Origin: Atrina japonica
Lineage: Eukaryota > Mollusca > Bivalvia > Pterioida > Pinnidae
Reading direction: 5' to 3'
NCBI GenBank assembly: GCA_030159075.1
Contig: BROG01000369.1
Location: forward strand, 299,001-363,000
Length of the DNA: 64,000 nucleotides
Of this stretch, positions 12,301 to 48,954 are shown piece after piece. Each line of letters begins with the position of its first letter. Position 1 is the stretch's first letter. The notes under the pieces are model-generated. The model was given only the letters and a program-made list of their open reading frames with translations, ran no database searches and had not been told where the DNA came from. The translations under genes and the position numbers were made by a program.

Positions 12301-12574
12301 TTTCTTTGTTTGTTGTTGTTTAATGTCCCACTCAAGAATCTTTCACTCATATGGAGACGTAACCATATGCCGGTGAAGGGCTTCAAATTTTGGCCTATGC
12401 TCAGCACTTATGGCCACTGAGCAGTGAGGGTTCTTTAAAGTGCCGACACCTACTGTGACATGGGACCTCGGTTTTTACTGTCTCAACCGAAGGACAGGAA
12501 ACCAACCTGCCGCTGACTGTACTCGGACTCACAACCTTACGATCAAGAGACGAGCGCGCTACCACCTGAGCCAT
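12301..12574 (-). mobile_element. Nin-like tRNA-SINE, copy 2, with 12-bp target duplication
   Basis: Same organisation and orientation as the copy at 10909. The head reads GGCTCAGGTGGTAGCGCGCT. The flanking duplication TCAAATCTTCTG lies at 12289-12300 and 12575-12586. Confidence 0.88.
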
Positions 12575-14157
12575 TCAAATCTTCTGACAATATATTAACA
12601 AAATCTAAACAAGTACTTGAAGTGACAAAAATGACTTGCATTTCCTAACAAATAATACATTTAAAATCACTGATAAGATAATTCTATTAAAATGAATTTC
12701 AAAAATCCAAAAATCTAAAATAATAATAATAAAAAAAAAAAAAAATAGTTTTACGACAAAACATGAATTTCGGCAAAAGAATGATAAAACAATTATAGCC
12801 AATATTTAAAAACCAAATTTTTCAAATTAATCAATTCAGGTGACCCACAGTCATAAATTCCCTGTTTACAGCTAAAAAACAAATTGTGCCACAGAATTCA
12901 AGAACAATGAAATACAAAATTTAAATAGTGATATGTGAACACTTATTAGCGTGTAGGTATCAGTCATCAATTTCATACTTTCTAGTCTAATGATCCTTTT
13001 ACTAGTTGAAAAAATTCGATATGTGAAAAGAATTACTAAATTCTGGAGAGAATTTGTTGAATAGAGTAGCATGTCAGTGTATATTTCTCTTACCTGGACA
13101 AGTAAACAATGCGGTTTTAACAGGCTTGTCATTTTTATAAAGTACAACACTTATCTGCAAACTATCTAATTACACAGGTATGAACGAACATAGAATGGAA
13201 AGTGAAACTAGATCAATCACAGGTGTAGCCTCGTCAATAGCTAACGATCACCTTAAAATGAAGGATCAGATTTAATATCCTATACTGGTAGTAACCATTT
13301 TCTTCTCTCTTTTGATCGTAAAATATAACTTCACATAAGTTCGTCGATATATAATTCTGATTCTTGTATTTTTTTTTTACGATCTGACCTTTGCGATACC
13401 TTTGAAAGCTACCCTGGTATGCAGGTAAAACAAAAGAAGTGTTTAATTAAACAGACTTAAATGAAAATCTTTTCAATATTTTCTCAATGAAATTTTCCTT
13501 TATCATTCAGGTAAATCTAAGATAACAAGAGTAACAGGTTTAATTAAGTATTGTCTGCGTGGAGTAAAGAGAGATAAAACAATGATAAAATACCCCAGGG
13601 TATGATTTAATGTCCTAGAGTTGTACAAAAAAACAATGTTCAAACGCATATTGGAATCATCTTCCGATAGCCTCTATCTTAAATTAGGTGACTATAAAAT
13701 TATGTACAAATGGAGACTACTGTAATTTGTCTCTGCGAATCCCTGTAGGCTATATACATATTAGTAATAATTCTATGTAAGGGGAGGGGTAATTGCGGCT
13801 TCTCTCATTCCTTGAAATATATTACTATATGTTGTTTTTCATTAACAATGTTAATTTGTGGCAACTATATAACATTGAACTTGCCTGTTTTTTCTCATTT
13901 CTTTTACTTTTTGTTCTTGTTTGTTTTGATTTCGTTGGTTTTTTTTTTTATATTTTTGTTACAGAAGGTAGCGGATTGATAAATGTTACGGAGTGCGTTA
14001 ACTGCACAAGAGTGTGTCTATATCATCCCATGTAATGAGGGAATGACATCGCGAGGCGGTTCTACTGAGCCGGAGGTCAGGGAAACTGAAAATATATTAG
14101 CTAACGATGACTGTAACATAGAATCATGCATATACATCCTTTTATGATCTATCTAAG

Positions 14158-14374
14158 GGCCACCGTGGCCAAGTGGTCAGAGCGCTGTGCTTTGAACCAT
14201 GATGTCTCTCACTTCTGGAACCAGAGCTGATTTTTTGTGAGAAAGTTTGCCAGTTGACTTGCGGAAAGCCGGTGGTTTCTTCCCAGGTACATTGTAACTG
14301 GGTTCTGTCCTTGACAGAAAAATTGTTGAATGTTGCATACAACACAAATAAAATAAAATCAAATTAAAATAATT
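14158..14374 (+). mobile_element. Second tRNA-SINE family, full-length copy
   Basis: The head GTGGCCAAGTGGTCAGAGCG followed by CTTTGAACCATGATGTC resembles a tRNA A-box region. The body contains GAGAAAGTTTGCCAGTTGAC and GGTGGTTTCTTCCCAGGTAC, and the tail AAAAATTGTTGAATGTTGC ends in AAATAAAATAAAATC. A probable 8-bp target duplication, TATCTAAG, is at 14150-14157 and 14375-14382. Other copies in the window share all three parts. Confidence 0.82.
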
Positions 14375-17300
14375 TATCTAAGTTTAAATTTCATCAGGAT
14401 GAAGACTTCGATAGCAGCAACCTATACACAAAAACAGCAGCTGAAATCACATGCACCCAAATTGTGACATAATTCGTAGCTTCTAGGTTTGATTTTTAAG
14501 ATGTCTGAAACTTGTCGAGGTGAGTATCATTAACAGACACTTACTTTAATACCAACAACTGCCTGCAGTTTTACATGTTTGTGCACACATCTAATTAATT
14601 CAATTACATTGACAATGGTCAAACTTCAAGGTAATTCCAAAAAAATAATAATAATCACCGCTTTACACTATATTGCTAGCCAATCAAAATGTAAGGATCT
14701 TCACAGAAATGAAAGGCAAACCCATCATTATATCCAATTACTGCTGTAGGAGGAGATCAAGTGTTACCCACGAATTTAGGAATTAAAGCATCTGTTATCA
14801 CCATCACTTGATAATATGACAGGTGTGATGTATTCTGGGATAGCTGTGTGAAGCGCAAACCTCTTTGTTACACTTTAAGCAATCATATTGGGTAATGAGA
14901 ATCAACCCCCCTCCCCTACTTAAAAAAAAAAAAAATAAAAAAAAAATAAAAAACCTCAAAACCAAGCAATACAAATGTTTATGTCATATTGTGAAAATCA
15001 GTATCCCTTCACCTTACAAAAAAAAAAAAAATAACAAAAAAAAAACAAAACAAACAAAACGAATGGATACAAAAATATGAAAATTTATTATAAATTATCT
15101 GCATTTAAATCAATAAAACAATAAAAAAATTAAATTTTCATTTCCCTGAAAGCATCAGAGAAAAATTCTCTATAATAATTGTTTTCATGAGAACGGTTGA
15201 CATAGAACAAGCTGAACTTTAATGAGGCTGTAAATTTGGCCAATAACTTGGAAATATTTCTCTGTAAAATGTTTTCACACTTCATTTACTCAAAAGCACA
15301 CTGCTCATTGGCTTTAACTAAAAATACGAAAGATTTATGAAATAACTGTGGAACAGAACAAAATCGGCCAGATGGTTTAAACCGTTGGCCTAGGTCTCCG
15401 TTTTTGACAGATGTCTTGTTGGATTGTCTTCCCTCCCAACGTAAATGAAGGGTGAAAATTAAGTGCACAAACAAAAGTAAAAATGCATTCAGTCGTACCT
15501 GTGAAATGATGCATGTAAGAAGCCATAAAAAGACGGGAACAAATTCTCCACTCTTAAAATGAACGAACCAAATTACAGAAAATCAAATAATTTTGTATTT
15601 AAATGTTCTAATTGATGGTCGCATTATTCTCAAATGTCGTAAACTTTCGTCAATTGAAGAATTATGATGTGACATTATTGAGGACATTAACATTATTGGA
15701 TTCAAGAAAATGAGGGAAAGAGAGAGATTAAATATAAAACCAAATTTTTTAACAATTGTATTGTTTAACAGAATTGCTGAGAATTTAAACCAATCAAATA
15801 CTTGCGATTAAAAAAAAAACCCATTAATATCTAACCTAGAATTAAACCTCTTTAAATGAAATTTATATAATTTAATGAGAAAACAGAATTTAGGTAAAGG
15901 TCACTAAAGATGACAAAAACAAGTTAATCCATCTTATATGTATATTAAAAAAAAAAAAAATATACATGCATACACAAAAACAAAAAAATAAATAAACAGT
16001 AAAGTCAGACTGAGAGTTTTAACACATGTGGGTGTGGCAGCTCATTACTTGTGCATTAATTCCTCTGGGACATATAGGTTTTCAATGCCTAGCTACACTA
16101 CCTGTAATTAATGGGGAGGGATTTCTCGTCAAACTATGAGATTTTAAGACATCTTTAAAAGGCTTCAGATGGCTTTACTGTTCTGTTTCAAACTAAATGA
16201 CAGGTGACTTCGAAGACTGACTATTTGGTTGTTAATATGAAGGGAGCTTCTTGAGTGCCTGCCTTGCAGTGACGAGCCCACCCATAATACATCAGCAGTG
16301 TCTTTCTCGTGTTACATTTTCCTGTCACATTAAAATGGACGACCTTTTTGGTATGTCATTTCATCACATACGTTAAATGACGTCAATATCAATTTAGAGA
16401 TTCCATGTGGGTTAGATAAATATACGTGATGTGATCCGATATCTTTTTGTTACTCTGCGTAGTAGCAAATCTTATTCTGGCGCACACAAATTATTCTGTT
16501 ACAAATTTGATTAATGAATTTTTCTCAAATCTCCCCGAAGACCAATTTAAAATGAGCATTCAAATTGAATTTTACCTGGTCTGCAATGTACACCTCTACA
16601 ACTGATTAGACAGGCAATTACTTGTCACAAATACCCAAATGTCAAACAAACTGACATTTTATATAAAACATTGCTTTCAAATCCTTCCCCTTATTTATCA
16701 TAGCATTTTTTTCTATTTATAGTACAAGAAATGTACATCATTTGACACGGTTGAATAAACAATGAAAGTTGAGGACGTGCCCCCGAGGCTGATAATCAAG
16801 GACACCAATCGGTACTGCAAAGTATAAGGTATCGGCAGTACTTCAGTGTAGAATCTGATCTCATTTGTCCTAAATGACAGATCAAGTTTCATTAGAATCC
16901 CCCTGCAGGTCCATTCAATATGGCCAAATTTAACGATCAATTACATCCAGAATACCAGCCAATGAGAAATGAACTCTGTCATTTTGACAGCCATGGTGCA
17001 GCTGTATGCATATCCCCTCAGAAAATCAAAAGAAAAAAATGAAAAACCAAGCTTCCCCCATTGTCATGTCAAAATGTAACAAATTTGATGATACAACGAT
17101 ATCACTATTGAGCCATTCAAAGGTGTTCTTTCCCTAAAATTCAGGAATTTTTGTTACATATTCCAAAAATATATCATTCATTGCACTGTCTTAAAATAGC
17201 ATCCCAAATTAGGATGCAGAGGGCCGAAATCGGTAGAGTGATGTCAAAGTTGAATACCAAGTCTCAATTTTGATGGATAGATAAACACGGGTATGTTAAT

Positions 17301-17541
17301 TAAAATTTTGGCTATCTCAAATTCCTGATATCTCGAAGTAATACAGTGTGAAATTTGAGATATCGTGATTTCACAGTATATCATTGTTTTAAATCAATGT
17401 AAATTGTAATTACGTCTTGTTCAATAATAAACAAAAATAAAAGAAAACTTCACAAAAATTGACCCTATAACTCACTCTTAGAACCTTCAGAGTCGTACAT
17501 CAAGCAGTTTTGTGTTAGGAAAATTTAACGTATATACTTAC

Positions 17542-40802
<23,261 letters not shown>

Positions 40803-41129
40803 CTGAAATAAATTAAAAGAAAATTAGTATTGTATTTTACGGTGCCGAGCAAATATTGATGAAAAACAAAAGATTTCATTGTAATTCAAAAAGAATTCTT
40901 GATCAGCGATGACGACCAAAACTATACATCCATATTTTTCTTCACCAAAAACAATTCAGCAGAGTGACAAAGTGAGTACATTTTTATCTTTTTTTTTATC
41001 TGTACTTTTAACACATCTACCCTTAATGGATTCTACTGAAAATCAATAAAACAGACCATGAGTTGATATATATTTTTACATATATAAAAATCTCAGATAC
41101 CAAAGTATAAATCAATAGGATGTACAGGA

Positions 41130-41260
41130 CATAGATACAAATCCGGTAAAAATGGACAAACACGGACCTCTGGAAACCAAGAGGTGGGATCAGGTGCCAT
41201 GGAGGAGTAAGCATCCCCTGTCGACTGGTCACACCCGCCGTGAGTCTTCAAAATGAAACA
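41130..41260 (-). mobile_element. Fragment resembling a bivalve dispersed repeat
   Basis: On the minus strand: CACGGCGGGTGTGACCAGTC, GGGGATGCTTACTCCTCCAT, CACCTGATCCCACCTCTTGG. I recall nearly the same text as a common dispersed repeat in oyster sequences; this is memory, not a search. Confidence 0.5.
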
Positions 41261-41409
41261 CGTGAGGAGTGTATCCTGTCACAATTGTAACAGACGTCTC
41301 ATACAACCGCCAACGAAAAGGCAACTCAACATTTCACTTAGTGAAACAGAGTAGTCGCAAACAAGACTATTATACCGACCGTAAAATTTGAATTTTTTAC
41401 TGTATCATT

Positions 41410-41510
41410 TTAACTCATTCATCCTTAAAGACATATTTGGATTGGTCTACATGTAAGTCATTGATTGACAGAAGAGTCCATTGTTATTTTTTGGGGGGTT
41501 GATGAGTTAA
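41410..41510 (+). mobile_element. 90-bp fold-back element (family A)
   Basis: Starts TTAACTCATTCATCCTTAAA and ends GGGGGGTTGATGAGTTAA. Confidence 0.82.
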
Positions 41511-42019
41511 TTAATGTGTAAGAAGGAAACATGGCATTAAGAATTTAATTTTCTGTTAAAATTGCTGAATCATGAAAACAGGAAATCTGAACATTATGAG
41601 GGAATACACAATGGAACTGTTAGATCTTTTGATTTTTACAGCTAGGTTTTTATTACATTTGTTTTGAAACTGACATTGTACAGATGTTTTTAAAAGTTGT
41701 AGATTTCTGTGATGTATATACGGAAACAATAAAGATTTACTCATTTTTGTCAGCAAACTATACATGTATTAAAACATTTTAATGTACATGTAGCAGGACT
41801 CAAACTTTATGCTTACAAACTTGCAAAATGCAAGATGAAATTTAGTTCTGCTGCACGTTAAAAACATAGGGGCTTGTAAAAGTGCTGAGTGTGAAGTTTT
41901 GTGACAATTTTTTAAAGCTGATCTTGGTCCCATAGACATTTCCTCAAAATGCAATTTTTAACAAAACCAAGTGCTCAGAACAAAACAACTTGCTGTCAGA
42001 ATATGTTTGTAAGTTGTGT

Positions 42020-42410
42020 AAAGTGACACTAGTTCTGTTTTTATTTAAATAAACAAATTCTCTTTTTTATTACTTAGATTGTTATAGAATAACAAATAAG
42101 AGAGATACACAGGCATAAAAAATTCTTAAATTCCCATATACAATGTATTTTGTGAAAATTGTTTGAGAAACCTAGGTTTGGCACTTTTTAAATTGCAACT
42201 GATTAACTCAACCTTACTATTTGTACACATGTATATGAATACCACACTGGACCTTCCCTTATTTTCACCAAATATATAGGAATGTAAGATATTTTATGCC
42301 TGTGTATAGCTATTATTTGTTATTGTACATCAATTTCAAGTAGTAAAAGTACAAAAATTCAAAATAATTAGCTTTGTTAAACACAGCTAATGTCCCTTTA
42401 ATTGTTAAAA
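42020..42410 (+). mobile_element. 400-bp fold-back element (family G)
   Basis: TAACAAATAAGAGAGATACAC, worded as the left arm, and ATTATTTGTTATTGTACATC as the right arm; CACAGCTAATGTCCCTTTAA at the right end. Same centre as the copy at 8040. Confidence 0.75.
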
Positions 42411-43114
42411 AAGTAAGTTTCAAGTCCTCTATAATGAAAACTTTAAAATTAAAGGTAACAACGACAAAGTTACGGCATCTCTACATTGTACATGAAATAT
42501 ACGTGTATGTCAAATTACAACCAGAATCGGGGATCCCATAAACATTTACAATTTGTTTGTTTTATGCACAACAGATGAAGGTCTCTGTTCACTCCCTGTA
42601 TATACACAGCCAGACACTCGGTCAAATACCAATGACATCTTGTACAGGAACTAGAACGTGCAACGTGAAATTAACGAAACACAAATTACATGCCACTGAG
42701 TATCACATGAAAAACAAATTACATGCCACGGAGTGCCACACGCATAATTGAGGTGATGTTTCATTCACAAAGAACAGATTGTATGTTTACTGCAGGTACA
42801 TCAACTAACGTAATCTCTGCACTTTTTCTGATAATTTTTTTTGTCTGTTGATCCTCATTCCGCTGGTAACATCTGACATTTTACATTGTTTACTCGTTGG
42901 TGATTGAAGTAATTTGACAGATATACAGCAACACAGCTAGGGAAGTCAATCTTTTTATATGAACTTAGTTGTGATGGGTCATGTCATAAGATTGATTAAG
43001 GTATAGTAGGTTATCTTATTTGGAAGTTCATACGTTTACCCGGTTCACAATCAGTGCTGACATTTTATTTTTAACAACTTCAGAAGTAAAAATACATTTT
43101 GTGTGAACATTTTA

Positions 43115-43328
43115 TTAACTTGTCAACCCCTGAAGTCACAATTGGACCTACCCATTTCAAAGATTGTTTAAGTCCACTGTCAGAATTCAGGGGTGTATAA
43201 TTTAGAATAAAAATTTTATAATAATTTTACGCACAACATCAACTTGTTTACTACTGAATTATGACAGTAGACCATACTATTTATTAATTTGGGTGAGTCT
43301 AAATATGACCACAGGGGTTGACAAGTTA
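43115..43328 (+). mobile_element. 220-bp fold-back element (family B)
   Basis: Starts TTAACTTGTCAACCCCTGAA and ends CCACAGGGGTTGACAAGTTA, a near-perfect terminal inverted repeat. Confidence 0.87.
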
Positions 43329-44982
43329 CTCCATTTAGGTCAAAAGTTCTGATAAAATCACATGTTTTTCTTGTCCATCATTCTGGGCCCCAAGTCACCA
43401 AATTCACTCAGTACTCAAGCTCAACTAATTTTTCACGAATTTTAAAAACACGCAAAATTTATTCTGTAACTGGACAGGTTTGTATATTGACAGCATACTA
43501 TTGTAAATAATGATCAAAATTATTGCTTATTTGCAGAAAACTTCAGAAATCATTAAAACATTGTTTGAGTACATACTTAATTTTGAATATAGTACTTGAT
43601 ATATTTATTCATATTTTACAGGAAAATATGATAAGTGTGATGCAACAGTTTTGAAGTGAATTATGAAAAATGATAATATGTTTCCTTATCTCTCAAACCC
43701 AAGTTTTACAAATGATTTAATATATAGTCCAAAAAAAGGAAATAAAAATTGAGCTCGAGTATTGAGTAAAATTGGTGACTTCGGGCCCTGAATGATTTTC
43801 GATTATATAAAAAGCAAAGTACTGAAAGTGACTGATACGAGTTGATGGCAATCGAAAGGTTTAATGAGGTATAATACACTCAGTATACGGAATACTTTTT
43901 AATTCAGTAAAATTAGGTTTTGCAAAACAAGTAACTAAAATCGGGTCAGACATTTGGCCTAACGTGAGTACTGATGGCTCATTTACTATGCAACAAACTA
44001 CATAGATCAGCGATATGATTATAAAATCTTGTGCTTGCAAACATCTTTCATCGATATTAAATTTCTCTGTGACAGGGCAGTATTATACCCTTACACTATA
44101 CTTCCTATCAGTAGCCTTAAATATCTAAGTCAATACCTGTGCAAAGACTGCTGTGAGTTTCTCATCATTTGAGATCACATGATTGAGGAATGACACAATT
44201 TCTATGTCCAACTTCACAGACAGATCACAGAAACTTGACCAAAACTCATTTGCATAATAATTGTGCAAAAGAATTGTTAACAGTCCAGTCTATCGCTTTT
44301 AATGTCAATTCTATCACAACAGAATAATGGTAAAAAATAATTGAAAAGTAACATTCTAAAGCAAATTTATAATATCTAAAAATTCATAAAGGATGCCGAA
44401 CTGACTTTAATAGCATATATTTCAACAAGTCTTGTAGACCTATATTTTTCGGTGAATTTTTACTATATTTTTCGTCAGTTTAAAAAGCAAAAATATACGA
44501 ATAAAAGTGTGATTTGGAAATTTCAATCTTGAAGTTGAGTTTATGTTGCTGAAAAGCACATACATGTGTAATTTGGGGGCAATATAATGTGTTATTAACC
44601 CCATACTGCAAAATGTGCTTTGACTTGTTCCCAATAAACACTTTAGCATAACATAACTGCGTTGATGTTCCATCAACTCCTAAAAATGACCCAGTTGGAT
44701 AGGCATACCACAACAGAGAGGTCAAACTCTGTAAAAGTTCACAAGTTCTGACAAATCACTAATTCTGATAATTTACAAGTATTGACAGATCATAACTTAA
44801 GTCAGATCTATCTAAGCTCAAACAGGCCACAATTTTTTACTGTAATGCAAATTTTTCACATTTTGCAAGAATCTACGCACTATATAACACACTATACTGG
44901 TTCTATTTGTCAGATTATAACTTTTGAATGACAAATTCACCTGGATCACACATCTGAACTAACAATCAATTTCTTTAATAAA

Positions 44983-45425
44983 TAGTATTTTATGCCACAC
45001 TCAACAATTCTTTAGTTATATGATGGCAGCAAGTTTTTTACTCGCTTACCCCTTTAGCCATATTTGGACTGATCCATTTCAAAGAATGGTTAAGTCCATT
45101 GTCAGAATTTGGGAGTACATGTATATAATTTAGAATCTAAATTTCAAAATGATTTTACATTCAATATTAACTTGTTCACCCCTGGGTTTTGAGAGTAGAC
45201 CATTTTATTTATTGATTTGGGCAAGTCTAAATGTGACCACAGGGGTCGATGAGTTGATGGTTAAGAAAATCAATGACCATGGTTACAATGTACCACCGAC
45301 CTTCCACAGGTAAACTTATAAACTTTCTCGCATAATTAACTTAGATTCCTGTGGGGCTAAAACCCATGTCGACTAGAAGTGAGAGATTTTGTGGTTAAAG
45401 TGTGGTACTCTAAATTTTCGGCCAT
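44983..45425 (-). mobile_element. Second tRNA-SINE copy split by a nested 220-bp element
   Basis: The SINE tail (44983-45037, with ATGCCACACTCAACAATTC and TTAGTTATATGATGGC) is separated from its body and head (45257-45425, GTACCACCGACCTTCCAC and CATGTCGACTAGAAGTGAGA) by a 220-bp fold-back element at 45038-45256. The SINE is therefore older than the insertion. Confidence 0.75.
45038..45256 (+). mobile_element. 220-bp fold-back element (family B), nested in a SINE
   Basis: Starts TTACTCGCTTACCCCTTTAG and ends CCACAGGGGTCGATGAGTT. It interrupts the SINE at 44983-45425. Confidence 0.83.
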
Positions 45426-46358
45426 GGGGTGCCTACAACTAGCACACGATTATTAGTTCCGATATTTCTCTAGTTCTGACAGAACATATAAGCTTGGTAA
45501 ATCACAAGCACCAAAATGAACTGTGATTATCACAAGCTCTGACAGAGACAGGACAGAAGTTCTGACATCTATATGTACGAGGCTAAATGAGTGTAACAAG
45601 GAATTCATATAATCAAAATACTAAAAACTAACAAAAAATCATCCAATCAATTCAAAATTGTTTATAACAAATTGACAAAATTTCAGACAAAACGTGTTAC
45701 TTATTGGTTTCGAAGTAAAAGAAACGAAACAAGAAAAGACAAGCCTTACCCCAAGTTCTAAGGTCAGGAATAATTTCTGACTTAATCCAAGACATACTTT
45801 GTGTGTATTGAAAATGCATCCTGGCAGTTCATGTAGAGAACTACACGGCAAGGCTGACAGAGATATTTAGCTCTCATACCTAACATCATATGTAAATGTC
45901 ATATATAAGATACAAAGCCATTATACACATTACATATCTGTAGAATCTGATCTTGTGAATCAGGGAAAATGGAGTTATAAATATCTTCGAGTCTCTCACA
46001 ATATGTAATGCATGTATGCCAATAATTTTATGTCATACTGCACAAATCCACTACAGACATTACAAATTGTATCGCTTAAATCAAATTACGAAATCCTTCA
46101 CATGCTTGGGACCGGGAGACTTAAAATTGAATATTTTTGGTATACAATTTCTTAAATATTTACTTCGTACATCATGTTGGCTGAAATCTGATGCCACATT
46201 AAAGCATGTTTATTTTCATCTTATATGTAAACAGATAGTTTTTATTGGAATTAAAGCTTGTATTACTTATAAATCAAAATGTCTGAGACAATTAACTCTT
46301 TCATATACATGTAAATTTACTGTTTACAAGAATATTTATTTTAGATTTGATGTGTATG

Positions 46359-46359
<1 letters not shown>

Positions 46360-46401
<42 letters not shown>

Positions 46402-46433
46402 AAATATTTATACATTACTTATATTATAGTTAT

Positions 46434-46469
<36 letters not shown>

Positions 46470-46487
46470 AAATATTTATTCATTATT

Positions 46488-46529
<42 letters not shown>

Positions 46530-46552
46530 TATATATATATATATATATATAT
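46360..46552. repeat. Three (AT)n blocks
   Basis: TA runs separated by two copies of CCAAATATTTATNCATTA, so the unit including the spacer was duplicated. Confidence 0.9.
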
Positions 46553-46814
46553 TAGGCCTCCTAATATTCTATATAAAATACAAAATTCCACTAAACACCT
46601 GGTGCTTGGATGACTAGATTATCTAGTCTTCGCTATTCAAGGTAGCCATCAGGATACATATATGATATAAACATGATGGATTGGGGAATCTTTTTCATTG
46701 GTCAGTGACACTGTCATGTCAACAAAATTCAATATAAACCTAAAAATCCATGTTTTAGGGTTGCAAAATAGAAATCATTTTCTGTGTTTATGCAAACCCT
46801 AAATTAGACAGCAA

Positions 46815-47027
46815 ATTAATTTCTCAGACTCTGAAGTCACACTTAAAGCTCACCATTTCAAAGAATGGTTATAAGGTAAGTCCATAATGTCAGAATTTAG
46901 GGATGTACAATTAAGAATACAAATTTCATAATAATTTTACATGCACAATATATTTAATCACTCCTGAATTATGGCTTGATTATTGATTTGGTTGAATCTA
47001 AATGTAACCAAAGGAGTTGATTAGTAA
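46815..47027 (+). mobile_element. 220-bp fold-back element (family B), diverged
   Basis: CACCATTTCAAAGAATGGTT and ATTGATTTGGTTGAATCTAA match the family; the ends are worn. Confidence 0.7.
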
Positions 47028-48069
47028 AAATAACAGGTTCCCTGATTTTTTCGTTGCACGATTCTATTGAATTCCTTTATACAGCTATATATGTATCACC
47101 CATGTAGATTTTGGACTAACAGTCATTTTGCCTCCATGTGGAAAACATAGATTTTAGAATTTTTGTACATATTCTTGGACTCATGCATAATCCCATAGGA
47201 CATGGGGTATATTGATATAACTTTGATTTCAAACTAAACCTCAGATATTTTTTATGGTGATTTGCCACTGGTGGAATACAGTGAAAAGCATCCTTAAAAT
47301 CAATTGATGCTGAAATGACCTTGACAGTGATGAAGAAGAATTACAATTTGGTCCAGTAATATTTCCTATCTATTTGTATGAATGCAGAATAGTTTTATGA
47401 CAAAACCCTAAGAATAAACCCACAAAGAAACTCAGCAGGTCCAATTCTTCATGACTGGCCACTTTTCTCTCTAAGTTAGTAATGGTATTTAGACAGAACT
47501 GATTCTACTTAGTAATAAAACAGATGTGAAATTACCTTGTCCAATATCTGACAATAACACAACATTTACACTGGCCTATCTGAACTGGAAAGATTAAGAA
47601 ATAATTATTGTGATAAGTAACGCAGTGATGTGCCAAAAAAAACGGAGTTACTCACAGATTTTATATACATGTATTATCACTGTGATTATGTGTGTTAAAA
47701 AGAACCTTGCCTTGATGCTCCTACATGTGGCAGACCACCACATAATGTTAAGATTAAAAATATTCAGTTTCATTTCTATAAAAGTCTGGCAGAAGTTATT
47801 GAAAATGAACTGATAAATCTGCCACTCTATAATTTTGAAGACGATATTTCTTTAAAATTCTATAAGAGCTGATAAACTAGAGTGCATGTATTTAACTTCT
47901 AAGCAACGTGACTTGACAAACTGGTTTTAGCACTCCTACACCAAAGATACATATAGACTGACCTTTGCTATTAACATAAGGGAGAGTCTGTGGTCATTTA
48001 AGGGATCTGTAACCAGAGCGTCATTGCAAATACTCAAAATAATTTACTTAAGAGAAAATTGACACCAAG

Positions 48070-48172
<103 letters not shown>

Positions 48173-48187
48173 ACATATATCCTTTAT

Positions 48188-48471
48188 TGTTTGTTTGTTT
48201 ATTGTTGTTTAACGTCCCACTCAAGAATCTTTCACTCATATGAAGACGGCACCAAACGCCAGTGAAGGGCTTCAAATTTTGGCCTATGCTCAGCACTTAA
48301 GGCCATTGAGCAGTGAGGGTTCTTTAACGTGCCGACACCTACTGTGACACGGGACCTCGGTTTTTACTGTCTCATCCGACAGACAGGAAACCAACCTGCC
48401 ACTGGCTGGACTCGAACTCACGACCTCACGATCAAGAGTCAAGCGCACTACCGACTGAGCCAGGCCGGCTC
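48188..48471 (-). mobile_element. Nin-like tRNA-SINE, copy 3, with 14-bp target duplication
   Basis: This is the best-preserved copy. Its head reads GGCTCAGTCGGTAGTGCGCT and GTGAGTTCGAGTCCAG (A and B boxes of RNA polymerase III). The perfect 14-bp duplication CATATATCCTTTAT lies at 48174-48187 and 48472-48485, so the insertion is probably fairly recent. Confidence 0.92.
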
Positions 48472-48954
48472 CATATATCCTTTATAGTGACAATATTCTC
48501 ACAATGAACTGTCAAATAATAAGGTACTTCAGAAGTTAAGAGCTTTTAAAAGTTTAACATTTCAGGCAAATTCTACAGATACTGTTTCAAAAACCAGTGC
48601 TTGACCGATTACAAACTCAAGAGCCATTAGGAGTATCAGCTAACCTCTTGAACAAATAAAAAATAAAATTCTGTTGAACACTGAAGATACAGATAGGTCT
48701 CTAAAAGGATTTTGATGTAAGTAATTTATAGGATACCTCTCGGTCAAAGGACATACTATAGGTAAAAATCAGGCTCAAAGAGTTCTAAGATGCAGAAAAC
48801 AGAGGTTATAATAGTTATGAGTTGAAAAACCATTGTGAATTTTTGCCTGTTTGAATACTCATCAATCCCTCGACAGAGTAAAAACCATTGTGAATTTTTG
48901 CCTGTTTGAATACTCATCACCCCCCCCCCCCTTCCAAAAAAAAAAAAAAAAAAA

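Larger units (their letters stand above)
1..17541. other. Region downstream of the last ANKS1 exon found: no secure gene
   Basis: I see no exon here that I can assign with confidence. The stretch is AT-rich and filled with the repeats listed separately (fold-back families, SINEs, a four-copy 136-bp array, a 130-bp perfect duplication). It is either a long intron before the missing last ANKS1 exons or a mixture of intron and intergenic DNA. Weak coding candidates are at 5128-5265 (minus), 7602-7710 (plus) and 10085-10152 (plus). Stretches such as 262-500, 4431-4860, 12590-13790 and 14400-17500 hold nothing I recognise apart from A-rich runs. Confidence 0.6.

Noticed and set aside
15286..15474. 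Possible C-terminal ANKS1 exon near 15.4 kb
   Set aside because: A basic, proline-containing stretch is visible, but no frame with good splice sites matches the family.
16195..16225. Possible last PTB helix (FEV on the minus strand)
   Set aside because: The surrounding frame has a stop just upstream and the following residues do not match the family.
46016..46613. 137- and 88-codon frames
   Set aside because: Much of their length is AT microsatellite; the rest shows no domain.
48421..48471. tRNA-like sequence with A and B boxes
   Set aside because: It is the head of a SINE; no full cloverleaf with acceptor stem can be drawn.
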